Below, one piece after another: positions 9,119 to 18,789 of a stretch of DNA of 64,000 bases (positions are counted from its first letter, which is position 1; each line of letters starts with the position of its first letter). The DNA lies in contig PADB01000012.1 of the NCBI GenBank assembly GCA_002700365.1, forward strand, positions 248,001-312,000, written 5' to 3'. This stretch comes from Kordiimonas sp. (lineage in GTDB: Bacteria > Pseudomonadota > Alphaproteobacteria > Sphingomonadales > Emcibacteraceae). Under the pieces are notes generated by a model that saw only the letters and a list, made by a program, of their open reading frames with translations, was not told the DNA's origin and made no database searches. Made by a program: the position numbers and the translations under genes.

Positions 9119-10456
9119 ATGACACAAAAAAATATCGCCGCTATTATTCTTGCTGCTGGTAAAGGCACACGTATGAAGTCCTCCCTGCATAAGGTATTGC
9201 ACCCTCTAGGGGGGCATCCAATGTTATTACATTTGATGGACAGTCTGGACCGGTTGGCGCCGTCGAAGCAGGTTGTGGTTGTCGGTGCTGGTAAAGAGCA
9301 GGTGGCAGAAGCCGTAAAAGGACGTGCTGAAACTGCATTACAGGAACCGCAACTGGGGACGGGTCATGCTGTGCAAGCGGCGCAAGACCTGATGGCGGGC
9401 TTTGACGGAGATGTCCTGATTTTATATGGGGATGTGCCCTTGTTGTCATCGGCAACGATGGAGGCGATGATCGCGGCCCGACACGGGCCAGATGCTGCTG
9501 ATGTTGTTGTATTGGGCTTTCGACCGGAAGATACGAAAGCCTATGGCCGCTTGATTGTCGAAGGTGGTGAATTGCAGGCCATTGTTGAACATAAGGATGC
9601 GACAGAAGCACAACGGGCTATTAACCTCTGCAATTCCGGCATTATGGCGGTCAAGGGAGATGTGTTGTTTGATTTGCTTGGCCGTGTAGGAAATGACAAT
9701 GCGTCACAGGAATATTACCTGACGGATATTGTGAAAATTGCCCGGGGGTTGGGCATGCGCTGCAGCGTGGTGGAGGCTGATGAAGTGGAAGTGATGGGCG
9801 TGAATTCACGCCAGGAGCTTTCACAAGCAGAAAAAGTATTTCAGGGCCAAAAACGCGAAGCGGCGATGAAAGACGGGGCAACCTTGCTGGACCCGGATAC
9901 TGTTTACTTTAGCCATGACACAGTGGTTGGCCGTGACGTTGTGATTGCCCCTAATGTGTTTTTTGGGCCGAAGGTCACTATCGCAGACAATGTCACGATT
10001 AATGCGTTTTGCCACCTTGAAGGTGCGGATGTGGGCGAGGGGGCGATCATTGGTCCTTTTGCGCGTTTGCGTCCGGGAACGGCATTAGCGCAAGGGGTCA
10101 AGGTTGGCAATTTTGTTGAAATCAAAAAGTCTCAGATTGAAGCCGGTGCCAAGGTTAATCATCTGACCTATATTGGCGATGCCCGTGTTGGGGCAAAAGC
10201 GAATATTGGTGCGGGAACGATCACCTGTAATTACGATGGCTTTAATAAGTCTTTCACAGATATTGGTAAGGGGGCCTTTATAGGATCAAATACCGCATTG
10301 GTGGCACCCGTGACAATTGGTGATGGGGCCATTGTGGGGGCAGGCAGTACGATCAGCAAGGATGTAGAGGCTGACGCTCTGATTGTGGAGCGTTCACCTG
10401 CCCGGGAAATTGGTGGTTGGGCGGCGAATTTTCGTGCCAAACAAGATAAAAAATAG
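9119..10456 (+). CDS. glmU: Bifunctional GlmU: GlcN-1-P acetyltransferase / GlcNAc-1-P uridylyltransferase
   Basis: Makes UDP-GlcNAc, the precursor of peptidoglycan and lipid A, in the cytoplasm. The N-terminal pyrophosphorylase domain has the signature LAAGKGTRMK at residues 11-20, with QLGTGHA and YGDVPLL following. The C-terminal left-handed beta-helix acetyltransferase domain shows hexapeptide repeats and the conserved NFVEIKKS, NHLTYIGDA and GAGTITCNYDG segments. At 445 residues it is close to the usual length of about 455. It lies 52 bp upstream of glmS, the preceding enzyme of the pathway, so the two are probably co-transcribed. Confidence 0.96.
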   Translation: MTQKNIAAIILAAGKGTRMKSSLHKVLHPLGGHPMLLHLMDSLDRLAPSKQVVVVGAGKEQVAEAVKGRAETALQEPQLGTGHAVQAAQDLMAGFDGDVLILYGDVPLLSSATMEAMIAARHGPDAADVVVLGFRPEDTKAYGRLIVEGGELQAIVEHKDATEAQRAINLCNSGIMAVKGDVLFDLLGRVGNDNASQEYYLTDIVKIARGLGMRCSVVEADEVEVMGVNSRQELSQAEKVFQGQKREAAMKDGATLLDPDTVYFSHDTVVGRDVVIAPNVFFGPKVTIADNVTINAFCHLEGADVGEGAIIGPFARLRPGTALAQGVKVGNFVEIKKSQIEAGAKVNHLTYIGDARVGAKANIGAGTITCNYDGFNKSFTDIGKGAFIGSNTALVAPVTIGDGAIVGAGSTISKDVEADALIVERSPAREIGGWAANFRAKQDKK

Positions 10457-10508
10457 CAGTACTTATTTTAGTGTAGAACAATAGTTTTAAGACAGGATTT
10501 GGTCAGGT

Positions 10509-12332
10509 ATGTGCGGTATAATTGGAATAATCGGTAAAGAGGATGTGTCATCGCGGATCATTGAAGGGCTGAAGCGTCTGGAATATCGCGGCTACGATTC
10601 TGCGGGCGTTGCAACAATACATGATGGCCGTCTGGATCGCCGCCGCGCTGAAGGAAAACTGGTCAACCTAGAGCAGAAACTGCAACAGACATCACTTCCC
10701 GGCCATATTGGGATCGGCCATACACGTTGGGCAACCCACGGTGCCCCCACAGAAAATAATGCCCACCCGCACACCACCGAAAAAGTCGGTGTTGTGCATA
10801 ACGGGATTATTGAGAATTTTCGTCTTCTGCGCGAAGAATTGTCCGCCAAAGGGCATAGCTTTGTCTCCGAGACCGACACAGAGGTCATCGCACATTTGGT
10901 TACTGATTTTCTGGATCAGGGACATCCGCCGCGAGACGCCGCGCGCGAAGCCATTGCGCGTCTTGAGGGGGCATTTGCCATCGCCATCATTTTTGAAGGT
11001 GATAATGAACTGATGATCGGCGCCCGCAAAGGTAGCCCGCTTGTCTTGGGTTATGGCGACGGTGAAATGTATCTGGGGTCGGACGCGATTGCCCTGGCCC
11101 AACTAACGAACCGCATCACGTATTTGGAAGAAGGCGACCGGGTCGAATTGCAAAATAGCGTTGCGGTTATCTTTGACGAAAACAACAAGGAAATAATTCG
11201 TCCGGTGGTTCTGGCCGCCGCGACGGGAGCGATGATCGATAAGGGTAATTATCGCCATTATATGCTCAAAGAAATTTTCGAGCAGCCCACAGTTGTTGGA
11301 CAGACGATCGGCAGTTATGTGGACCCTTTGAAAGGGCATGTGGAATTACCTGATTTAGGATTTGATTTGGCCGATGTGGAACGGGTGACAATTATTGCCT
11401 GCGGCACGTCATTTTATGCGGGTATGGTCGCCAAATACTGGTTGGAACAAATCGCCCGGGTGAGTGTTGAAGTGGATATTGCGTCCGAATTCCGCTACCG
11501 GGAAGCGGTTATGCCCAAAAATGGTTTAGCCATCTTTATTTCACAGTCTGGTGAAACGGCGGACACCTTGGCAGCCCTGCGTTATGCGAAATCACAAGAT
11601 CAGAAAATTCTGAGCATTGTCAATGTGCCGGAAAGTTCGATGGAACGGGAATCTGACGCGGTGCTGCATACGCATGCCGGGCCAGAGATCGGCGTTGCCT
11701 CGACAAAGGCATTTACCTGTCAGTTATCCGTGCTGGCCTGTTTGGCGATTGCGACAGCAAAAGCAAAGGACACGATTGATGCAGACGGAGAAGACCGGCT
11801 GTGTCAGGCGTTAACCGAGGTGCCGGCGCGTATGGCAGATGTACTTAATCATGACGAAGCCATACGTGAACTGGCCGATGATGTCGCCAAGGCACGTGAT
11901 GTGCTGTATCTGGGGCGGGGAACGGAATACCCCATTGCCATGGAAGGCGCCCTGAAATTAAAAGAAATTTCCTATATTCATGCCGAAGGATATGCGGCTG
12001 GTGAAATGAAGCATGGCCCCATTGCCCTGATTGATGAGGACGTCCCGATTATCATGATTGCGCCCTGCGGTACGCTGTTTGATAAAACGGTATCCAATAT
12101 GCAGGAAGTGATTGCCAGGAAGGGACAGGTTATTTTCTTTTCTGATCAGGAAGGTGTTGATGCCTATGGGCAGGATACGGTGGCGTCGATCGCATTACCA
12201 AAACTGGATGAGTTTGTCTGTCCTCTGCTGTATGCGATTCCGGTGCAGTTGTTGTCTTATCATGTAGCCGTAGCCAAAGGCACCGACGTGGACCAGCCGC
12301 GTAATCTTGCCAAATCTGTGACGGTGGAATAA
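10509..12332 (+). CDS. glmS: Glutamine-fructose-6-phosphate aminotransferase (isomerizing)
   Basis: Converts fructose-6-phosphate and glutamine to glucosamine-6-phosphate, the entry to UDP-GlcNAc synthesis. The protein starts MCGIIG, so removal of Met exposes the catalytic Cys of the N-terminal class II glutamine amidotransferase domain (HTRWATHG and HNGIIENF motifs). Two SIS sugar-isomerase domains follow, with ACGTSFYAG, ISQSGETADT and the C-terminal segment ending AKSVTVE. Full length at 607 residues. No glmS ribozyme or leader was seen in the short spacer after glmU. Confidence 0.97.
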   Translation: MCGIIGIIGKEDVSSRIIEGLKRLEYRGYDSAGVATIHDGRLDRRRAEGKLVNLEQKLQQTSLPGHIGIGHTRWATHGAPTENNAHPHTTEKVGVVHNGIIENFRLLREELSAKGHSFVSETDTEVIAHLVTDFLDQGHPPRDAAREAIARLEGAFAIAIIFEGDNELMIGARKGSPLVLGYGDGEMYLGSDAIALAQLTNRITYLEEGDRVELQNSVAVIFDENNKEIIRPVVLAAATGAMIDKGNYRHYMLKEIFEQPTVVGQTIGSYVDPLKGHVELPDLGFDLADVERVTIIACGTSFYAGMVAKYWLEQIARVSVEVDIASEFRYREAVMPKNGLAIFISQSGETADTLAALRYAKSQDQKILSIVNVPESSMERESDAVLHTHAGPEIGVASTKAFTCQLSVLACLAIATAKAKDTIDADGEDRLCQALTEVPARMADVLNHDEAIRELADDVAKARDVLYLGRGTEYPIAMEGALKLKEISYIHAEGYAAGEMKHGPIALIDEDVPIIMIAPCGTLFDKTVSNMQEVIARKGQVIFFSDQEGVDAYGQDTVASIALPKLDEFVCPLLYAIPVQLLSYHVAVAKGTDVDQPRNLAKSVTVE

Positions 12333-12340
12333 GGTATTTT

Positions 12341-12359
12341 ACTAGTTGGGGTAACTAGT
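12341..12359. repeat. Hairpin between glmS and the small membrane protein gene
   Basis: A perfect 7-bp inverted repeat ACTAGTT/AACTAGT with loop GGGGT lies just after glmS and immediately before the GGGGGG ribosome site of the next gene. There is no T-run, so it is more likely an RNA-processing or stability element than a terminator. Confidence 0.45.
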
Positions 12360-12371
12360 CGGGGGGCACAG

Positions 12372-12623
12372 ATGCTATTTAAGAATCCGCAAAATGACTA
12401 TATTGAGGACTCAGCATCTATTTTAAGTTGGTTATGGGTGTTTTTGTTTGGGCCTATATATTGGGCAGTCAGGGGCGTTTGGACGCATATGGTTGCACAT
12501 TTCTTTCTGGGTATTGCAACTTTTGGGATTGCTCACTTTATCTATCCATTCTTTACGTATTCAATTCTCAGAAACTCCTATTATAAAAAGGGCTGGATTC
12601 CTGTTGATGCTGAAAGTGAGTAA
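12372..12623 (+). CDS. Small membrane protein, DUF2628-like
   Basis: An 83-residue protein of unknown function. It has a short polar N-terminus (MLFKNPQNDYIEDSAS), then two hydrophobic segments (about 18-38 and 42-66) separated by few polar residues, with the aromatic-rich segment LFGPIYWAVRG and a Y/S/R-rich segment ending YYKKGWIPVD. This pattern (F-G-P-x-Y-W followed by a second helix and an N-x-Y-Y-x-K-G-W tail) resembles small DUF2628 inner-membrane proteins. A strong GGGGGG ribosome site precedes the ATG. It follows glmS by 39 bp and is closed by a terminator, so it may be the last gene of the glmU-glmS unit. Confidence 0.7.
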   Translation: MLFKNPQNDYIEDSASILSWLWVFLFGPIYWAVRGVWTHMVAHFFLGIATFGIAHFIYPFFTYSILRNSYYKKGWIPVDAESE

Positions 12624-12670
12624 GAGATTTAATATTGGCTGCATTGGATAAGTCCTGAATATTAAGCCGC

Positions 12671-12700
12671 AAAAATGCCCGCTTGTCGGGCATTTTTTTT
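12671..12700 (+). terminator. Rho-independent terminator of the glmU-glmS unit
   Basis: Stem AAAATGCCCG / CGGGCATTTT around the loop CTTGT, followed by a run of eight T. It separates the glm unit from glutathione reductase. Confidence 0.93.
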
Positions 12701-12796
12701 CATAGTGCCTTATCTGGCAATTAGGTAGGCTGGCCTTGTATTTATAGCTGTTGGTCACTACGTGATAGCTGACATTGAATTTAAGGATTTCCCCAA

Positions 12797-14143
12797 ATGT
12801 ATGATTATGATTTTTTTGTGATTGGTGCTGGTTCCGGCGGCGTGAGGGCAAGCCGAATGGCTTCATCTTATGGAGCGAAAGTCGGCATTTGCGAAGATTA
12901 CCGCGTTGGGGGAACATGTGTTATTCGGGGATGTGTACCAAAAAAGCTTTTCGTATATGCCTCTGAATATGCAGAAGATTTTCAGGATTCCCAGGGCTTT
13001 GGCTGGTCGGAAGCACAGCATAATTTTGACTGGACACGTTTAATTGCTGCCAAGGATAAAGAAATTGACCGCCTTAATGGTTTATACCTTAAGACATTAA
13101 ACAATGCTGGTGTGGAAGTGATTCAGGCCCGCGGGCGTCTGGTTGACGCACATACAGTGGAATTAAGTGGCGCCGACGGGACGCGCCAGATCACAGCGGA
13201 TAAAATCCTTGTGGCGACGGGGGCCTGGCCGATGATGCCTGATATTCCGGGTATCGACCATGCCATCAGTTCTAACGAAGCTTTTCATCTGGAAGACTTT
13301 CCTAAGCGGATTGCCATTGTTGGGGGTGGTTACATTGCTGTTGAATTTGCAGGTATTTTTAATGGCATGGGGGCCGATACAGCGTTGCTTTATCGCGGTG
13401 AGCAGATTTTGCGGGGCTTCGATAATGACTTGCGTAATAAACTTGCGGAAGAAATGCCTAAAAAAGGCATTGATTTGCGTGTGGAAACGAATGTGACGGC
13501 AATTGATAAACAGGATGATGGCCTGCATTTGACGTTAACAGATGGGTCTGTGTTGGTGGTTGACCAGGTGATGTTTGCGACAGGGAGAGTCCCTAATGTC
13601 AGAAATCTGGGGCTGGCGGAGCTAGGGGTGGAAATGGCCGGCAATGGGGCCATTAAGGTCAATGAATATAATCAGACATCTGTGGATAACATTTATGCGG
13701 TTGGCGATGTGACGGACCGTATTCAACTGACACCTGTCGCGATTAAAGAGGGGGCGGCTTTGGCAGAAACCCTATTTAATGATAATCCAACGGTTGTGGA
13801 CTATGACTATGTACCGACAGCGGTTTTCTCTCAGCCTCCTATAGGAACGGTGGGTTTAAGTGAAGACGAAGCCCGTGAGGCTTATGGTGAAATCAATGTT
13901 TATCGTTCGGAATTTCGGCCAATGAAGTTTACACTGGCAGGGCGTGATGAGCGGGCCTTGATGAAAATGATCGTCGATAAAGCCACAGATAAAGTTGTCG
14001 GGGCACATATGATTGGTGCCGATGCGGGCGAGATTATACAAGGCATTGGTGTCGCAATAAAATGCGGTGCGACAAAAGCTCAATTTGATAGCACTGTGGC
14101 TGTCCATCCCTCTTCCGCCGAGGAATTTGTACTGATGAAATAA
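12797..14143 (+). CDS. gor: Glutathione-disulfide reductase
   Basis: FAD-dependent NADPH:glutathione reductase of 448 residues. The N-terminal FAD site is VIGAGSGGVRASR, and the redox-active pair C41/C46 lies in GGTCVIRGCVPKK. The second dinucleotide fold is VGGGYIAVEFAG, the second FAD contact YAVGDVTDR, and the C-terminal dimer domain ends with the active-site motif HPSSAEEFV. The CVIRGCVPKK form and VHPSSAEE tail fit glutathione reductase rather than dihydrolipoamide dehydrogenase or mercuric reductase. AAGGA precedes the ATG. It stands alone between a terminator and the leader of the DAHP synthase gene. Confidence 0.93.
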   Translation: MYDYDFFVIGAGSGGVRASRMASSYGAKVGICEDYRVGGTCVIRGCVPKKLFVYASEYAEDFQDSQGFGWSEAQHNFDWTRLIAAKDKEIDRLNGLYLKTLNNAGVEVIQARGRLVDAHTVELSGADGTRQITADKILVATGAWPMMPDIPGIDHAISSNEAFHLEDFPKRIAIVGGGYIAVEFAGIFNGMGADTALLYRGEQILRGFDNDLRNKLAEEMPKKGIDLRVETNVTAIDKQDDGLHLTLTDGSVLVVDQVMFATGRVPNVRNLGLAELGVEMAGNGAIKVNEYNQTSVDNIYAVGDVTDRIQLTPVAIKEGAALAETLFNDNPTVVDYDYVPTAVFSQPPIGTVGLSEDEAREAYGEINVYRSEFRPMKFTLAGRDERALMKMIVDKATDKVVGAHMIGADAGEIIQGIGVAIKCGATKAQFDSTVAVHPSSAEEFVLMK

Positions 14144-14169
14144 GTCAGTGAAATAGCTGGTGATTGATT

Positions 14170-14226
14170 ATGATCGCCTATGGCTGTTGTTTCTATCGGT
14201 TTTTGAGGCGAAAAAGTGTAAAATAA
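14170..14226 (+). CDS. Possible aromatic-rich leader peptide before DAHP synthase
   Basis: An 18-codon reading frame, MIAYGCCFYRFLRRKSVK, with GGTGA 8 bases before its ATG. Four of its first eleven residues are aromatic (Y4, F8, Y9, F11), and it lies between gor and a gene for aromatic amino acid synthesis, followed after 19 bases by a strong hairpin. This is the layout of a ribosome-mediated attenuator, in which stalling at Tyr or Phe codons would control the downstream gene. It could also be a chance reading frame. Confidence 0.35.
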   Translation: MIAYGCCFYRFLRRKSVK

Positions 14227-14245
14227 ACGTCAATAGACTGGAAAT

Positions 14246-14277
14246 CTGTGGATAAGGTGCTTATACCTTGCCCACAG
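14246..14277 (+). promoter_or_regulatory. Leader hairpin upstream of the class II DAHP synthase gene
   Basis: An imperfect stem: CTGTGG/CCACAG outside and AAGGT/ACCTT inside, around the loop GCTTAT. A run of six T follows after about 13 bases (14290-14295), further than in a standard terminator. An alternative pairing of ATAAG with CTTAT inside the same segment could compete. Part of a possible attenuator with the short reading frame upstream. Confidence 0.45.
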
Positions 14278-14306
14278 AGATATCTTAATTTTTTACGGAT
14301 AAGACG

Positions 14307-15686
14307 ATGACAAAGCAGTGGAGTCCCGAAAGCTGGAGAAGCAGACCTGTTCGCCAGGTTCCGGAATATCCAGATCAAAAAGCCCTGGAAAAGGTGGAAG
14401 CAGAATTGCGTTCTGCGCCTCCGTTGGTTTTTGCTGGTGAAGCACGCCGCCTAAAATCCCAGCTTGGCGATGTTGCGGAAGGCCGTGCTTTCCTATTACA
14501 GGGAGGGGACTGCGCCGAAAGTTTTGCAGAATTCCATCCTGACAATATCCGCGATACATTTCGTGTCTTATTGCAGATGTCTGTGGTGTTGACTTTTGCG
14601 GCGTCATGCCCTGTGGTTAAAGTCGGGCGTATGGCGGGGCAATTTGCAAAACCCCGTTCAGCACCGATGGAAAAAATCGGAGATCAGGAATTTCCGAGTT
14701 ATCGCGGTGACATCGTAAATAACATCGATTTTGATGCTGAATCCCGCATACCGGACCCGGCGCGTATGCTTAAAGCATACAGTCAGGCTGCTGCAACATT
14801 AAATTTGTTGCGGGCGTTCTCACAAGGCGGATATGCCAATTTGCATAAAGTGCACCGCTGGAATCTAGAGTTTCTCGATAATAGTCCGGCTGGTGATAAA
14901 TATCAGCAATTGGCTGAGCGTATTGATGAGGCCCTTCGTTTTATGGAGGCCTGCGGTTTGGGGAGCGATACACAGACGCTGCGCGGCACAGACTTTTACG
15001 TGTCCCACGAAGCGTTATTGCTGTGGTATGAGCAGGCACTCACGCGTGTAGATAGCACCAGTGGTGACTGGTATGACACGTCCGGGCATATGCTATGGAT
15101 CGGTGATAGAACGCGACAGATTGATGAAGCACATGTGGAGTTTTTATCTGGTGTTGCTAACCCTATTGGCATGAAAGTAGGGCCGTCGGCTGACCTTGAT
15201 GACCTGATCCGTGTGATTGATAAACTTAATCCGGAAAATGAAGCCGGGCGATTGACGCTGATCTGTCGTATGGGAGCAGATATTATTGAAGATAAATTAC
15301 CGCCCATCGTCAGACGTGTTCAAAGTGAAGGGCGTAAAGTGGTTTGGTCATCTGATCCGATGCATGGCAACACCATAAAATCGCCTAGCGGCTTTAAGAC
15401 ACGCCCCTTTGACAGCATTTTGTCGGAAGTTAAGAGTTTCTTCCGCATTCACCGTGCAGAAGGAAGTTATGCGGGGGGTGTGCATTTTGAAATGACGGGA
15501 CAGAATGTGACGGAGTGTACTGGCGGTGCGCAGGAAATAACGGATGAAACTTTGGGCGATCGTTATCATACCCATTGTGACCCGCGACTGAATGCAAGCC
15601 AGAGTCTGGAATTGGCCTTTCTGATAGCGGAAGCTTTGAAAGAAGAGCGACTGGCTCGCGCACAGGATGTGGCACAAGCATCTTGA
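14307..15686 (+). CDS. Class II 3-deoxy-7-phosphoheptulonate (DAHP) synthase
   Basis: First enzyme of the shikimate pathway; condenses phosphoenolpyruvate with erythrose-4-phosphate. The 459-residue protein is of the plant/AroH-II type: it starts with the W-S-P-E-S-W-R segment and carries [11 protein letters not shown], with the metal-ligand cysteine, then [37 protein letters not shown] and CDPMHGNT-like SDPMHGNTI motifs, ending in TDPRLN-like [15 protein letters not shown]. Class II enzymes are the common form in alphaproteobacteria. GGATAAG precedes the ATG. The leader holds a hairpin and a possible aromatic-rich peptide. nadE follows after 47 bp and may be co-transcribed. Confidence 0.95.
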   Translation: MTKQWSPESWRSRPVRQVPEYPDQKALEKVEAELRSAPPLVFAGEARRLKSQLGDVAEGRAFLLQGGDCAESFAEFHPDNIRDTFRVLLQMSVVLTFAASCPVVKVGRMAGQFAKPRSAPMEKIGDQEFPSYRGDIVNNIDFDAESRIPDPARMLKAYSQAAATLNLLRAFSQGGYANLHKVHRWNLEFLDNSPAGDKYQQLAERIDEALRFMEACGLGSDTQTLRGTDFYVSHEALLLWYEQALTRVDSTSGDWYDTSGHMLWIGDRTRQIDEAHVEFLSGVANPIGMKVGPSADLDDLIRVIDKLNPENEAGRLTLICRMGADIIEDKLPPIVRRVQSEGRKVVWSSDPMHGNTIKSPSGFKTRPFDSILSEVKSFFRIHRAEGSYAGGVHFEMTGQNVTECTGGAQEITDETLGDRYHTHCDPRLNASQSLELAFLIAEALKEERLARAQDVAQAS

Positions 15687-15733
15687 GCGGGTGTCTAGTG
15701 ACTGACTATGCTTAAGTTTTGTCAGAGGGACAA

Positions 15734-17413
15734 ATGGCTGAGACGTTGAAGATTGCCCTTGCAACTGTAAATCCCACTGTTGGTGATATCGATGGCAACG
15801 CGCAGAAAATACTGTCTGCACGCTCATCTGCAGCAGAGCAAGGGGCAGATCTGGTTGTCTATAGCGAGCTTGCGCTGATTGGCTATCCGCCTGAAGATTT
15901 GGTGTTAAAGCCTGCCTTCCAACGTCATACCCGTGAAAAATTAATGGATTTAGCTGTCACGACAGGTGACGGTGGTCCGGCAATGCTTTTGGGTTGTATA
16001 TGGCAGGAAAAAGAGCAGCTGTATAATGCAGCCATACTATTAGATAAGGGCGAAATTGCCGAAATACGTCTCAAACATGATCTTCCCAATTATGGCGTTT
16101 TTGATGAAAAACGGCGTTTTACTGCGGGACCATTACCATTGCCGATGGATTTTCGCGGCACAAAACTAGGGGTTATGGTCTGTGAAGACATGTGGACAAC
16201 CGATGTCGCAGCGTCACTGACGAAGAATGGGGCTGAAATCCTTGTTGTGTTAAATGCGTCCCCCTTTGAGGAAGACAAAAAAGATCTACGCTTGCAACAT
16301 GCCTGCGGGCGTATAACAGAAACAGGCTTGCCGCTTATTTATGTCAATAAAGTAGGGGGGCAGGATGAATTGGTTTTTGATGGGGCCTCTTTTGTCATTA
16401 ATGCGGATAATAAAATAGCGTTCAAAGCTGAGTCATGGGTTGAAGATATAGCTGTAACAGATTGGAAAAAAACAGATAGTCAATGGATTTGTGTGACGGG
16501 TGAGATCGCGCAAACTGAGGATAGATATACGGCTATCTACGAAGCTATGGTGTGCGGATTGCGTGATTATGTGCAGAAAAATCATTTCCCAGGTGTGGTG
16601 CTGGGCATGTCTGGCGGGATCGACAGTGCCTTGAGCGCGGCTGTTGCCGTAGATGCCCTGGGGGCAGATAAAGTCCGATGCGTCATGATGCCATCACAAT
16701 ATACATCTGAGGAAAGCCTGATTGATGCGGAGCTTTGCGCCAATCGTTTGGGCATTCAGATTGATCTGGTGCCGATTGAACCGGCTATGGCGGCCTATGA
16801 CCAGATGCTGTCGCCCCTGTTTGCCGGTACTGAAAAGGATACGACTGAAGAGAATATTCAGGCTCGCATTCGCGGTATTTTGTTGATGGGCATCAGTAAC
16901 AAGTTTGGCCATATGCTGCTAACGACAGGGAACAAGTCTGAAATGTCTGTGGGGTATGCAACGCTGTATGGTGATATGTGTGGCGGTTATTCCGTACTGA
17001 AAGATATCTATAAAATGGATGTCTTCGGCCTGTCGGAATGGCGCAATCACAATAAACCGAAATCAGCCTTTGCCCCCGGTGGTGAAGTAATCCCGGTTAA
17101 TATCATTACCAAGCCACCCACGGCGGAACTGCGTCCTGATCAAAAGGATGAGGATAGCCTGCCGCCTTATGAGCAACTGGATGATATCCTGCGTTGCCTG
17201 ATTGAAGAGGAAATGGGCATCCGTGATATTGTTGCCCGTGGCCATGACCGTGAGGTGGTCACCCGCATTGAACATTTGCTTTATGTTGCGGAATACAAAC
17301 GTAGACAATCCCCACCGGGCGTAAAAATCACACGCCGTAATTTCGGGCGTGACCGCCGCTATCCTATTACTAATGGATATCGTAATGCACGCCATGAACT
17401 TCATGAATTTTGA
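15734..17413 (+). CDS. nadE: Glutamine-dependent NAD+ synthetase
   Basis: Last step of NAD synthesis: amidation of nicotinate adenine dinucleotide using glutamine. The N-terminal nitrilase-like glutaminase domain has the catalytic triad E45 (YSELAL), K114 (RLKHDLPNYG) and C150 (VMVCEDMW). The C-terminal ATP-pyrophosphatase domain has the P-loop GMSGGIDSAL at about 291-300 and TTGNKSEMSVGYATLYGD. At 559 residues it is the two-domain glutamine-using form. I place the start at the ATG 15734, preceded by AGAGGGA, not at an in-frame TTG 15 bases upstream. gltX follows after 17 bp. Confidence 0.95.
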   Translation: MAETLKIALATVNPTVGDIDGNAQKILSARSSAAEQGADLVVYSELALIGYPPEDLVLKPAFQRHTREKLMDLAVTTGDGGPAMLLGCIWQEKEQLYNAAILLDKGEIAEIRLKHDLPNYGVFDEKRRFTAGPLPLPMDFRGTKLGVMVCEDMWTTDVAASLTKNGAEILVVLNASPFEEDKKDLRLQHACGRITETGLPLIYVNKVGGQDELVFDGASFVINADNKIAFKAESWVEDIAVTDWKKTDSQWICVTGEIAQTEDRYTAIYEAMVCGLRDYVQKNHFPGVVLGMSGGIDSALSAAVAVDALGADKVRCVMMPSQYTSEESLIDAELCANRLGIQIDLVPIEPAMAAYDQMLSPLFAGTEKDTTEENIQARIRGILLMGISNKFGHMLLTTGNKSEMSVGYATLYGDMCGGYSVLKDIYKMDVFGLSEWRNHNKPKSAFAPGGEVIPVNIITKPPTAELRPDQKDEDSLPPYEQLDDILRCLIEEEMGIRDIVARGHDREVVTRIEHLLYVAEYKRRQSPPGVKITRRNFGRDRRYPITNGYRNARHELHEF

Positions 17414-17430
17414 TTATGTAGAGATTACTT

Positions 17431-18774
17431 ATGACCGTTAAAGTTCGTTTTGCGCCGTCTCCGACCGGCCGTTTGCATGTAGGTAATGTGCGCACCGCGT
17501 TGGTCAATTGGTTGTTCTGCAGAAAGGTAAAAGGTACCTTCCTGTTACGTATGGATGATACCGATCTGGAACGGTCCACCGAAGAATTCGCCACGGCTAT
17601 TGAACAGGATCTGACTTGGCTGGGCCTGAACTGGGATGAATTTGCACGGCAGTCTGATCGTTTTGATCGTTATGATGCGGCGGCTAATGCGTTGAAGGAG
17701 GGCGGGCGTCTCTATCCATGTTATGAGACAGAACAGGAACTGCAGCTGAAACGCAAGATTCAGCTGTCGTCCGGCAAGCCACCGGTATATGACCGTGCAG
17801 CACTAAGCTTGACGGCTGATGAAATTGCGGCTTTCGAGTCAGATGGCCGTAAACCGCATTGGCGTTTCAAATTGGATACACCTGCACGTATTGAATGGGA
17901 TGATCTGGTGCGTGGCCCGCAAAGCTTTGATCTTGCCAGCCTGTCTGATCCGATCCTGATCCGCGAAGACGGCAGCTATCTGTATACGTTACCGTCTGTT
18001 GTGGATGATATCGACTTTGGCATCACCCATATTATGCGCGGTGAAGACCATGCGGCGAACTCTGCGGTGCAAGTGCAGCTCTTTGAAGCCCTGGGCGGCA
18101 AGTCACCGGAACTGGCGCATTTTTCATTGTTGACCGGTGCTAAGGGAGAGGGCCTTTCCAAACGTCTTGGGTCTGCGAGCATTGAATCCTTCCGCGAGGA
18201 AGAAGGCCTGGAAGCCATGGCGATTACCAGCCTGCTGGCGCGCATTGGCACATCCGATCCGGTGGAACCTTTTGGTGATCTGGCCCCATTGGTGGACGGC
18301 TTTGATTTCAGCAAATATGGCAAGGCCCCGGCCAAGTTTGATGTGGAAGAATTAAAGCTGATCAATGCCAAAATCCTGCATGAAAAGTCCTATGGGGATG
18401 TAGCAAAACGACTAGAAGCCATGGGACTGGATGTGGATGAAGATTTCTGGCTGACGGTGCGGCCTAATATCAGCAAATTGGCAGATGTGGCGGAATGGTG
18501 GCAACTGGTACAAGGTCCTGTAACACCAATGATCGAAGATAGCGAATTTATTGCCAATGCACTGGAAGCTCTGCCGGCAGGCGAATTGACGGCGGATAGC
18601 TGGCAGGAATGGACTGGTGCTGTCAAGGCCGCCACAGGTGCCAAGGGGCGCGCTTTATTCATGCCATTGCGTCAGGCATTGACCGGCATGAACCACGGGC
18701 CGGAACTGGCACCATTGCTGCCGTTGATGGGACGGGAACGCGTGGTTGCCCGCCTGCGGGGTGAAAAGGCATAG
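17431..18774 (+). CDS. gltX: Glutamyl-tRNA synthetase
   Basis: Class I aminoacyl-tRNA synthetase of 447 residues. The HIGH-type motif is [11 protein letters not shown] at residues 9-19 and the KMSKS-type motif is GLSKRLGS. At 447 residues it is slightly shorter than the typical 470. Many alphaproteobacteria carry two gltX genes, one acting on tRNA-Glu and one also or mainly on tRNA-Gln for the transamidation route; which this one is cannot be decided from the window. It is flanked by nadE and cysS in the same direction with short gaps, suggesting an operon. Confidence 0.93.
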   Translation: MTVKVRFAPSPTGRLHVGNVRTALVNWLFCRKVKGTFLLRMDDTDLERSTEEFATAIEQDLTWLGLNWDEFARQSDRFDRYDAAANALKEGGRLYPCYETEQELQLKRKIQLSSGKPPVYDRAALSLTADEIAAFESDGRKPHWRFKLDTPARIEWDDLVRGPQSFDLASLSDPILIREDGSYLYTLPSVVDDIDFGITHIMRGEDHAANSAVQVQLFEALGGKSPELAHFSLLTGAKGEGLSKRLGSASIESFREEEGLEAMAITSLLARIGTSDPVEPFGDLAPLVDGFDFSKYGKAPAKFDVEELKLINAKILHEKSYGDVAKRLEAMGLDVDEDFWLTVRPNISKLADVAEWWQLVQGPVTPMIEDSEFIANALEALPAGELTADSWQEWTGAVKAATGAKGRALFMPLRQALTGMNHGPELAPLLPLMGRERVVARLRGEKA

Positions 18775-18789
18775 GTAGAGGGTAATTTG

